5,033 bases of DNA from JBFWVD01 sp050246915. Its GTDB lineage: Bacteria; Actinomycetota; Acidimicrobiia; Acidimicrobiales; Ilumatobacteraceae. This document shows positions 1 to 5,033 of this stretch, piece by piece. Both the position numbers and the translations under genes were made by a program. A model generated the notes under the pieces. The model was not told the origin of the DNA, made no database searches, and was given only the letters and a program-made list of their open reading frames with translations. Within the stretch, counting starts at the first letter, position 1. Each line of letters opens with the position of its first letter. The stretch covers positions 1 through 5,033 of the forward strand of contig JBFWVD010000173.1 in NCBI GenBank assembly GCA_050246915.1, written 5' to 3'.

Positions 1-96
1 CTCACCGACCAAATCATCGAGTTCATCAAGACCTACAACCAACGAGCCCGCCCGTTCCGTTGGACATACGACGGCCGACCACTACGAGTCGCGTAA
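1..96 (+). CDS. IS630-family transposase, C-terminal fragment (5' end outside window)
   Basis: Frame 1 gives 31 codons and a TAA stop at 94-96. The translation contains EFIKTYNQRARPFRWTYDG and ends in PLRVA. This matches the characteristic C-terminus of IS630-family DDE transposases, in which a Y-N-x-x-A-x-P-F-x-W-T-Y-D-G-x-P motif closes the protein. These enzymes cut and paste their own element into TA targets. The DDE catalytic core lies upstream of the window, so nothing can be said about whether the enzyme is intact or active. Another frame (from 60) is also open across this end and runs on into the next gene. Confidence 0.85.
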   Translation, partial: LTDQIIEFIKTYNQRARPFRWTYDGRPLRVA

Positions 97-126
97 CTCA
101 CAATGACTTACGCGCGGAAGCACTAG
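1..126 (+). mobile_element. Right end of an IS630-family insertion sequence (left part outside window)
   Basis: The transposase stop is at 94-96. The following 30 bases (97-126) look like the terminal untranslated end and inverted repeat of the element, finishing with GCGCGGAAGCACTAG. IS630 elements insert at TA, often within CTAG, so the boundary probably falls at the CTAG of 123-126. This is family knowledge applied to one end only: the left end is outside the window, so the repeat and target duplication cannot be checked. Confidence 0.55.
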
Positions 127-134
127 TAGCGGGT

Positions 135-812
135 GTGATCCAAGGGGCGCGAGGCCTCCCATTCGACAAGAACGTTGCCGTGGCTGTCGTGCCAGCGTCG
201 CTCTTGGCCGCCGCCATGTTCGTGTACCTCGTCGCGGAGGGAACTGACTCGGGGCAACGAGGGCTTGTCTTCGCGGGATTCGCAGCGCCGCTCGCGATGT
301 CGGCGATAGGACTTGGTGGCGGTTGGGGCGTCGGGCGTTGGAGGCTTCGTGGTCAGCTTCGGCGTGCCCGTGGATTGGGGCAGATGTCGAATGATGAGGC
401 GCGGCAAGCGTTCGGATCACCCATCTATTGGCTTGCTGGTTTCCCTCGTCCCTACGCCGCTGGCTGGTCTGGAGCTGGAAACCTCACCGCCGTCAGTGTC
501 ACCGCGATCCGGCTCCGCTGCCGCGTGGACAGCGGGGAGGTCGAGGTCGTCACAAGTCTTGAACCGCCAAGCGACCTGAGTTTGTCGCTGCAACTGACCG
601 ATGGCGCCTCTCTGTCATTACCGCACGACATCAATGAGGAGCAGCTGCCTTTCATCGTGAAAGGAATCGAGCACACCGGGCGACACATCTGGATCGAACC
701 GACGGATTCGATCACGGTCGTCGCCATTGGTTCGCGGTACGCCACCATCCGCTGCAGAGCTGTCATCGCGGGAGGCAGGGAACTCGTCGAGTGGATCGAA
801 CCAACCGAGTAG
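135..812 (+). CDS. Hypothetical protein with two predicted membrane segments
   Basis: No family is recognised. From GTG at 135 the product has 225 residues. Two hydrophobic stretches, at about residues 14-34 (VAVAVVPASLLAAAMFVYLV) and 44-66, are separated by a short polar loop. An Arg-rich segment (about 68-80) follows, which suggests a cytoplasmic face. The remaining 140 or so residues are soluble and look beta-rich, with many alternating V/S/T residues and an end in EWIEPTE. The reading frame is also open upstream to a TTG at 60, but that part would lie inside the insertion sequence and overlap the transposase. GTG 135 is therefore the first plausible start in flanking DNA. It lacks a convincing Shine-Dalgarno sequence, so the native 5' end may have been removed by the insertion. 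Another plus-strand gene follows 67 bases downstream. Confidence 0.6.
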   Translation: MIQGARGLPFDKNVAVAVVPASLLAAAMFVYLVAEGTDSGQRGLVFAGFAAPLAMSAIGLGGGWGVGRWRLRGQLRRARGLGQMSNDEARQAFGSPIYWLAGFPRPYAAGWSGAGNLTAVSVTAIRLRCRVDSGEVEVVTSLEPPSDLSLSLQLTDGASLSLPHDINEEQLPFIVKGIEHTGRHIWIEPTDSITVVAIGSRYATIRCRAVIAGGRELVEWIEPTE

Positions 813-879
813 GCCTCGCGTCGCCGCCAACCCGATCTGCCGATGGGCGTTGTCGCTATTGGTCGGCGGTTGCGCAACC

Positions 880-1314
880 ATGGAGGCCATGCCGGCGGCG
901 AGGCCATCAGAGTGGGGTGACTATCAGCGCGAGTTCAGGGAACGGTTCAACGCGGCTGAGGATGTCCCGAGCGTTCCGATTCGATGGCGGTACCAAGAAG
1001 CCCTGGATACCCCGTCGTTCGGTGGTGCAATCGGTGCGCTGATTGGCGCGATCTTGCTTGCGTTGAGGATCGGTCAACGCAAGAGCGCGAACTCCCAACC
1101 GATTGTCGCCCTATGGCCGGTGGACGCGCCCGTCGGCACACCGGCTGGGCTTCACTTCGAGTGTGAGTCAGTCCCGACAGAGACCGAAGGTGAAGGCTGC
1201 TTGTTCGGCGAGTTCGCACTCAATGGGGCGCTCTGTCTGAGGACGAACAGCGGTGAGCTGATCTGGCCGGTCTACAACCCGCGCCCACCGGCCTTGTTCG
1301 CTCCGCGTCTGTAG
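880..1314 (+). CDS. Hypothetical protein with one predicted membrane segment
   Basis: No family is recognised. ATG at 880 gives 144 residues; an in-frame ATG at 889 is an alternative. The first 45 residues are polar and partly helical (EWGDYQREFRERFNAAED). A glycine/alanine-rich hydrophobic segment follows at about 47-64 (FGGAIGALIGAILLALRI), then a basic patch (GQRK), then about 75 residues with no recognised motif, ending in PPALFAPRL. The reading frame extends further upstream and encodes ALSLLVGGC just before the chosen ATG, which resembles a lipobox. No good start codon precedes it, so a lipoprotein is only a possibility. No convincing Shine-Dalgarno sequence was found. The gene lies 67 bases after another small membrane-protein gene on the same strand, so the two may be co-transcribed. 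Confidence 0.5.
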   Translation: MEAMPAARPSEWGDYQREFRERFNAAEDVPSVPIRWRYQEALDTPSFGGAIGALIGAILLALRIGQRKSANSQPIVALWPVDAPVGTPAGLHFECESVPTETEGEGCLFGEFALNGALCLRTNSGELIWPVYNPRPPALFAPRL

Positions 1315-1357
1315 CCCCGAAGCGCCTAGCGAAGATCTGCCGATCTGCGTCACCTGA

Positions 1358-1474
1358 GAGGTGTTCCTGCAGCTCCAGCCTTTGGTGAAGTCACTCGAGG
1401 TTTGCAACACTGCGGAGAGCGTGCGTCGCGTGTTCGCGCTCACCGGCGTCGACAAGTACTTAAACGTCACCTGA
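1358..1474 (+). pseudogene. Remnant of a STAS-domain (anti-anti-sigma factor-like) gene, C-terminal piece
   Basis: This frame reads from just after an in-frame TGA (1355-1357) to a TGA at 1472-1474, 38 codons. The last 27 residues include NTAESVRRVFALTGVDKYL. This resembles the closing strand and helix of STAS domains (SpoIIAA/RsbV-type anti-sigma antagonists), which typically read S-P-x-V-R-R-x-L-E-L-T-G-L-D-R-x-L. The serine phosphorylation site and the first three quarters of the domain are missing. The other plus frames of 1315-1357 offer no convincing continuation, so this appears to be gene debris. A short ORF from GTG 1361 could in principle be translated but would not fold as a STAS domain. 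The assignment rests on a short motif. Confidence 0.4.
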
Positions 1475-1488
1475 TCGGCGACCCGATC
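1473..1488. terminator. Possible hairpin between convergent genes
   Basis: GATCGG-CGAC-CCGATC is a perfect 6-bp stem with a 4-base loop. It lies between a plus-strand gene ending at 1314 and a minus-strand gene ending at 1529, where a two-way terminator would be expected. There is no T-run on either side and the stem is short, so terminator function is uncertain. Confidence 0.2.
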
Positions 1489-1528
1489 GACGCACTGCGC
1501 GTACCTGTCCAATCGATGGTCGGCTCCC

Positions 1529-2446
1529 TCACGGGAAGATTGGCTTGAGCGCCTCTGGTCGACGTGCGAGGTCCTTGATCCTCAAGGCGTCGCGTTCCCC
1601 TGACGGGTGCACGGCGACCTCTCGCTCGGCGGCGAGCCAGAAGAGCACATTGAGGGCGTTCACCTTCACCTTGGTACGGAACATCACGTGCGGAAGTCGC
1701 TCGGTGGTGAGAAGCACCGCCGTTGTCGACGTGATCGGCGCTCCGATCACGTCGGCATCCCCGACCGCCAAACCATCGCGAAATCCGAACCGTCCACTTG
1801 CTCGACGCGCATGAGCAACGGGAACGTCGCCGAGGATGAACGACGCTCCCACTGACGGGTCGATAGTGATGACCTGCAACTCCCAAGTCATCAGTTGTGC
1901 ACTCACGCGATTGAATATGCGCGCCATCGAGTCGATGAGTTGAAATCGCGTACCGGACTGCTGATCCGCGATCCCGGACGCAAGCGCAGCCATCTCGCCC
2001 GGTAACGGCTCCCGACCCTTGTCGGCGATGAACGCCCTGCGGGCACGTTCGTCGTCTCCAATCCTCACCTGGATGTCGGTGACCACCTCGCCCCACAACG
2101 TGTGATGCACCCGCTCGAACGGCTTACTCCTCACAAGGTGTACCGCCATCAGTGAACACACGGCGACCCGCATCTGAGGATCTCGGGCGTTCGCGGGACT
2201 CAGCTCACGCACCCTCCGAAGGGTCTTCGCCTCGACCTTCGACCACTCCCGCTCGAGTTCATCGACCAGCTCGCCATCACCACTGGTGTATGAGTTGTAG
2301 TTGGGCTCCGCGAAGGTCCGTTTTGTCGGCCGAAGCTCGCCTCGGTTCGTGGACTTGTCGATCACCACCACCCGTTGCCGGTCGTCGGCAAAGTTCCGTT
2401 GGTAGCCCTTCGAGACGAGGTGGTGCACCTGCTCATCGCTGCCCAC
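1529..2446 (-). CDS. DUF4238-domain protein
   Basis: The 305-residue product matches the DUF4238 family (function unknown) over its full length. The N-terminus has the signature HHLVSKGYQRNFA (residues 8-20), corresponding to the family pattern H-x-V-x-x-x-Y-L-x-x-F, followed by a strand VVVIDK and a segment on Thr/Lys/Arg and Asn/Tyr residues (41-53). The middle is helical and charged (60-190). Near the C-terminus, SFILGDVPV (202-210), APITSTTAVLL and VNALNVLFWLAAERE fit the conserved late blocks as I recall them (F-I-T-S-D-N-P-V and V-N-x-L). The Ser/Asn positions of the first block are changed here to LGDV. There is no signal peptide or membrane segment, so it should be cytoplasmic. The start is GTG 2446 because TGA at 2450-2452 blocks the frame just upstream; no Shine-Dalgarno sequence is visible. 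The gene lies 20 bases after a DUF4236 gene and is probably co-transcribed and translationally coupled with it. Confidence 0.85.
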   Translation of the reverse strand: MGSDEQVHHLVSKGYQRNFADDRQRVVVIDKSTNRGELRPTKRTFAEPNYNSYTSGDGELVDELEREWSKVEAKTLRRVRELSPANARDPQMRVAVCSLMAVHLVRSKPFERVHHTLWGEVVTDIQVRIGDDERARRAFIADKGREPLPGEMAALASGIADQQSGTRFQLIDSMARIFNRVSAQLMTWELQVITIDPSVGASFILGDVPVAHARRASGRFGFRDGLAVGDADVIGAPITSTTAVLLTTERLPHVMFRTKVKVNALNVLFWLAAEREVAVHPSGERDALRIKDLARRPEALKPIFP

Positions 2447-2466
2447 AGCTCAGTAGACGACGCCGG

Positions 2467-3510
2467 TCATGGGGCGCTGGCCGGTGGTGGTGGTGGGAGC
2501 GACTGGCCCGTCGGAAGCCGTGCGATCAGCGCACGAAGCGCAGCAACGAAGTTCGTCGCCGCCGCGTTGTCGGTGAACGCGGTGTGGAACTGGAAACCCG
2601 ACGGGTGATGGAAGTCAAGCTCGGTCGTCTCGATGATCGGGATCTGCGGGTTGTCGCTGTAGCGCTTGTCCGGACCGCCCGCCTTGTTGCGGTACTTCCA
2701 GGTGAACCCGATTGGCTGCACGCCGGGCGGCACCGTTGACGTGATGAAGCTTCCCTTCGCAGCCTCGAACCGGAGCGATTGGTACGGCAACGTCGCGTAG
2801 CGGCCGTGCTGCTCGATCAAGAGCAGGTCCGGCAGGAAGTAGATCGACCTGTCTGGCGCCTGCAGCGCTGGCGGTTCAAAGTTGAGCGTCACCGCTGCAG
2901 GGCTTTGAAGCGATACGCCGAGGGCGGTCCGCTCGACAAGCACATCGGCACCGGCGTTCCCCTTCAAGCTCACCGCGCCGCTCACGCGCTGTTCCTGAAC
3001 GTCGTAGTAGCGGCCGTGCGACCGTGCCAACGCCTCACCCCATCCGACGACGAGTTCGTAGGCGGCGTGGAGGTCGTCGTCGAGTTCGTAGAACAGAGGG
3101 ACGGCGCGCTCTGCTTGCCAGAGAAGCACACGGCTCTTGTAGTTGAACGGGTTGGGAAGCCGCTTCGGCTTCGGGAGCTGCGCGGCTTCGTCGATCCGCC
3201 GGATGATGTCGCTCGGCATGGCCGCGACAAGCTCTTCCACGTCGGGACCAGTCAAATCGTCCATCGGCGCCCCGGCGTCAACGACGCGAAGCTCGACGGG
3301 CTGCGCCGACTTGCCCGCGCCGACCATCGGGCGAGGCTTGCCGAGGGTCTGCCGGTAGTAGACGCCATGGCGACCGGCGTGCACGTAACCCCCACGAGGT
3401 CCGGTTCCCACACGGAACCCGCGGACACCGGCCGACATACCGATGCCGGACTTCGAGAGGTTGAACCTCAGCGGCCCGACACTGACCGACTTGCGAAGTA
3501 CGAAACCCAC
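2467..3510 (-). CDS. DUF4236-domain protein with long C-terminal region
   Basis: The 347-residue product begins with a DUF4236 domain at about residues 1-57. It contains RKSVSVGPLRFNLSKSGIG, then GVRGFRVGTGPRGGYVHAG and VYYRQTLG, the glycine-rich beta pattern of that family. Residues 80-210 are charged and partly helical. Residues 215-330 hold FLPDLLLIEQHG and TWKYRNKAGGPDKRYSDNPQ, which resemble the conserved C-terminal blocks I recall in longer actinobacterial DUF4236 proteins (W-R/K-Y-x-N-K-x-G-G-P-D-R-R-F). The protein ends in a five-proline run. No membrane segment was seen. The start is GTG 3510, six bases after a perfect AGGAGG; the frame is open further upstream but has no better start. 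The function of the family is unknown. The stop overlaps an ATG in the frame of the downstream DUF4238 gene, and the two form a probable operon. Confidence 0.85.
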   Translation of the reverse strand: MGFVLRKSVSVGPLRFNLSKSGIGMSAGVRGFRVGTGPRGGYVHAGRHGVYYRQTLGKPRPMVGAGKSAQPVELRVVDAGAPMDDLTGPDVEELVAAMPSDIIRRIDEAAQLPKPKRLPNPFNYKSRVLLWQAERAVPLFYELDDDLHAAYELVVGWGEALARSHGRYYDVQEQRVSGAVSLKGNAGADVLVERTALGVSLQSPAAVTLNFEPPALQAPDRSIYFLPDLLLIEQHGRYATLPYQSLRFEAAKGSFITSTVPPGVQPIGFTWKYRNKAGGPDKRYSDNPQIPIIETTELDFHHPSGFQFHTAFTDNAAATNFVAALRALIARLPTGQSLPPPPPASAP

Positions 3511-3516
3511 GTGCGC

Positions 3517-3522
3517 CCTCCT
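3517..3522 (-). promoter_or_regulatory. Shine-Dalgarno sequence of the DUF4236 gene
   Basis: On the minus strand AGGAGG is followed by six bases (GCGCAC) and then GTG. This perfect anti-16S match at ideal spacing decides the start at 3510 over the upstream in-frame GTG at 3558, and it places the DUF4236 domain at the very N-terminus, as usual in the family. Confidence 0.8.
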
Positions 3523-3588
3523 CGATCTGCCCAGACGGCCACAAAGGCCATCGGGCACGACCGTAGCTTCAGCTCACCGAGGGTCGGA

Positions 3589-3702
3589 TCACCACCTGCG
3601 CCGTGCCCGCTCGAGCATCTCGAGGTGCGCTTCGACCGGGGCGCGCAACCCGAGATCATCGATCAGCCGCTCGAGGGCATCGCCCGTATGCCACCTGACG
3701 CC
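3589..3702 (-). pseudogene. Remnant of an unidentified gene (C-terminal 37 codons)
   Basis: On the minus strand, a frame opens right after a TAG (3703-3705) and closes at TGA 3589-3591. It encodes 37 residues without a good start codon. The translation contains GDALERLIDDLGLRAP and then VEAHLEMLERARRRW, an amphipathic, Leu/Glu/Arg-rich sequence very like a genuine helical C-terminus; the other frames here look random. It ends 78 bases before the start of the DUF4236 gene. I read it as the tail of a gene whose upstream part has been lost or scrambled. The family is unknown. A chance ORF in GC-rich DNA is the alternative. Confidence 0.35.
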
Positions 3703-3914
3703 CTAGACCTCAGGGATTCCCTACTCGCGACTTTCCGGAGCGTACGGAGCCACACAGGGGCCTTCCTGGCCTCGATTTGCTGCGCCCGAGGGCAAGCGTG
3801 ACTCGCCCCTGGAGTTGGGGAGCACCGAGCGGAAGTGGGCTTGTTGCGCCAGGCGGCTTCGACATGGGCGCACTCGTGCTTATCCAACACGGGATTCGTA
3901 CCCCCATCATTAAG
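3703..3914. other. Stretch with no convincing gene
   Basis: All frames give low-complexity, Arg/Pro/Ser-rich translations of the kind expected from non-coding GC-rich DNA. Small inverted repeats are present, for example AGGGATTCCCT at about 3712-3722 and GGCC-TTCCT-GGCC near 3760-3775. No RNA gene, promoter or origin could be identified. It may be decayed sequence between the gene remnant to its left and the small ORF to its right. Confidence 0.4.
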
Positions 3915-4175
3915 TCAACTTGTCTTGCCGATACCCGCCCCAGGGCACTTGTACCAGCCACAGCTCGGTGCCAGTCGGTAGTGCCCCACCGGCATGCTGC
4001 GCCGCAATACATGCCATTGCCCGTAGCGATACACGGCAGCGTTGCCATGACCAACTCGTCGATACACATGTGCATGCGCCATGCGGCGACGCTTGCCCTT
4101 CAAGTACACATGGGTGCTCCCGGCATCGGTGTTGCAGGAAGTCTCCACGTGCGCCACATACGGGGAGGGCGCCAT
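3915..4175 (-). CDS. Possible small protein rich in His, Tyr, Arg and Cys (unknown)
   Basis: ATG 4175 to TGA 3915 encodes 86 residues. About 70% of third codon positions are G or C, in line with the neighbours. The composition is unlike the random shadows here: many aromatic and His residues and a protein-like end (VGHYRLAPSCGWYKCPGAG). Three VY-centred segments recur, VYLKG, VYRRVG and VYRYG (residues 23-51), suggesting repeated beta strands. Cysteines are at 14, 72 and 77; the last two form a C-x4-C pair that could bind metal. Against it, no Shine-Dalgarno sequence precedes ATG 4175, and later starts (GTG 4157, ATG 4082) are no better. It lies 50 bases downstream of the stop of the replication-type gene on the same strand and could be transcribed with it. 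No family is recognised. Confidence 0.35.
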   Translation of the reverse strand: MAPSPYVAHVETSCNTDAGSTHVYLKGKRRRMAHAHVYRRVGHGNAAVYRYGQWHVLRRSMPVGHYRLAPSCGWYKCPGAGIGKTS

Positions 4176-4225
4176 GCAGTGGGCCCGGAAGCGTGCCGGA
4201 AGCGGTACCTATCTGTGCACACTTC

Positions 4226-5033
4226 CTAGGCCCACGGGTCTGCCTTCCCCTTCACGGGTGGGGTCGCAGTACGGAGCTTGTAGGCCTGCCGATCTAGTTC
4301 GTGCCGCTTCTTCTGCCGTGCTGATGCTCCACCGGTGCCGAGTTGCTTGGCGGCAAGATCCCAGTCCCCGCCGATGAGTTCGTACTTGGCGCCATCGCGT
4401 CTCGCCAGGCCGACAAGCTCCATGTCCTTCAGCTTGCGCCGCACCGTTGCGGCCGACATAGATGCGGCAAGTGTTTCGCTCAGTTCCACCGCCGTGTAGG
4501 GCCGCTCGCCAAGCGCCTCGGCTATGGCATAGCCATACTTTCCAAGCGCACGGTGCCGGAACACGTCGTGTCCGATGCTCGGGATTGGCCCACATACAGC
4601 ACTAGGCATTTTTTCCGGATGTGAAGTATGTGGCCCATCCTTGAACACGAGACGGTACCTGTGGGCAAGGCGTGGATCGCTCGGTTTATAGAGCGTGAGG
4701 TGCCCATCGCTGATGAGATCTTGCAGCACGGCAGCTGCGGTCTTCCGATCGACTCCGGCCCGCTCAGCAAGTACACGGACCGACGCATCGACCCGCGGAG
4801 TCGAAGCACGAAGTGCGATGCCAACGATCGCGTCAGCCACCGCCACGCCAGAGGGTCGGCGATGTTCGATCTGGGCCGCCCATTGATGAAGGTCGGCCTG
4901 GAGTTTGGCAAACGCCTCATCCCGGGCGGTACACCCCGCTGCAGCACACGTCATGCCTTCATGGGGGTGCCGCTCCCGAGCCTTCTCCAAGAGACGCTCG
5001 ATCTCCTCCTCGATCCGGTCCTCGTACTTTTCA
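4226..5033 (-). CDS. Replication/primase-type protein, C-terminal part with two winged-helix-like segments (5' end outside window)
   Basis: The frame is open from the window edge (first full codon at 5032) to TAG 4226-4228, giving 268 residues. It starts with an acidic-basic helix (RIEEEIERLLEKARERHP) and a short Cys-containing stretch (CAAAGC). A first winged-helix-like segment spans about residues 82-131: VRVLAERAGVDRKTAAAVLQ, then a wing ending LAHRYRLVF. A second lies at about 155-220: HDVFRHRALGKYGYAIAEAL, then TAVELSETLAASMSAATVRR and VGLARRDGAKYEL. A basic tail follows (DWDLAAKQLGTGG, ARQKKRHELDR). This order resembles, from memory, the C-terminal parts of primase-polymerase/replication proteins of actinobacterial integrative elements and phages; the catalytic part would lie outside the window. 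A DNA-binding role is well supported, a primase role only by resemblance. TTG 4990 is not needed as a start, because the frame continues upstream. Confidence 0.55.
   Translation of the reverse strand, partial: EKYEDRIEEEIERLLEKARERHPHEGMTCAAAGCTARDEAFAKLQADLHQWAAQIEHRRPSGVAVADAIVGIALRASTPRVDASVRVLAERAGVDRKTAAAVLQDLISDGHLTLYKPSDPRLAHRYRLVFKDGPHTSHPEKMPSAVCGPIPSIGHDVFRHRALGKYGYAIAEALGERPYTAVELSETLAASMSAATVRRKLKDMELVGLARRDGAKYELIGGDWDLAAKQLGTGGASARQKKRHELDRQAYKLRTATPPVKGKADPWA

Noticed and set aside
1467..2096. Minus-strand ORF of 209 codons overlapping the DUF4238 gene in another frame
   Set aside because: Its Arg/Gly-rich, low-complexity translation lies wholly in the region of a gene with strong family evidence; it is a shadow frame.
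3560..3565. TACGGT on the minus strand as a -10 box for the DUF4236 gene
   Set aside because: It fits TAnnnT, but no credible -35 hexamer lies 16-18 bases upstream, and such hexamers are frequent by chance.
2779..3801. Long plus-strand ORF of 340 codons opposite the DUF4236 gene
   Set aside because: It is antisense to a gene with clear family motifs and a perfect ribosome binding site. Its translation is Arg/Val/Leu-rich without recognisable domains, typical of a GC-rich shadow frame.
3891..3905. Minus-strand GGGTACGAATCCC resembling a tRNA T-arm, possible tRNA gene or attachment site
   Set aside because: The outer stem bases do not pair, no matching acceptor strand, D-arm or anticodon arm could be built around it, and no second copy was seen.
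3710..4075. Minus-strand ORF of 121 codons across the gene-poor region
   Set aside because: It overlaps the more protein-like 86-codon frame, has no ribosome binding site, and its translation lacks any motif.
4229..4258. Repeated CACGGGT with flanking G/C runs as a terminator or recombination site
   Set aside because: The two copies lie inside the last codons of the replication-type gene, are direct rather than inverted, and form no strong hairpin.

Overview
The window is about 60% G+C with strongly G/C-ending codons. It carries the tail of an IS630-family transposase of the type common in Actinomycetota, and its other genes are also of actinobacterial type. A chromosomal accessory region, or an integrated element, of a high-GC actinomycete-like bacterium is the best guess. 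No rRNA, tRNA or CRISPR array was seen, and no clear housekeeping gene.

Layout, left to right. Bases 1-126 are the right end of an insertion sequence: the last 31 codons of an IS630-type transposase plus a probable terminal repeat ending in CTAG. Next come two plus-strand genes of unknown family (135-812 and 880-1314). Both are predicted to be membrane anchored with a soluble C-terminal part. The first may have lost its 5' end to the insertion sequence. Bases 1315-1528 lie between converging genes. They hold what looks like the last stretch of a STAS-domain gene, cut off by an in-frame stop, and a short hairpin.

Bases 1529-3510 are the most coherent part: a two-gene minus-strand unit. A DUF4236-domain protein (2467-3510, with a clear Shine-Dalgarno sequence) is followed 20 bases later by a DUF4238-domain protein (1529-2446). 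Neither family has an established biochemical role that I know of. Their junction is odd: the first gene's stop forms an ATGA overlap with an ATG in the second gene's frame, but that frame hits a TGA after six codons, so translation must begin at a GTG further on.

Bases 3511-4225 are gene-poor. They contain a 37-codon gene remnant on the minus strand, about 200 bases with nothing recognisable, and a doubtful 86-codon ORF rich in His, Tyr, Arg and Cys. The right edge (4226-5033, minus) is the C-terminal part of a protein with two winged-helix-like segments and a basic tail. It resembles, from memory, the ends of primase/replication proteins of actinobacterial integrative elements and phages. 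An IS end, gene debris, a replication-type gene and two DUF genes together fit a mobile or degrading genomic island. The DUF4236/DUF4238 pair is the best candidate for an uncharacterised functional unit; any defence or stress role is speculation from context.
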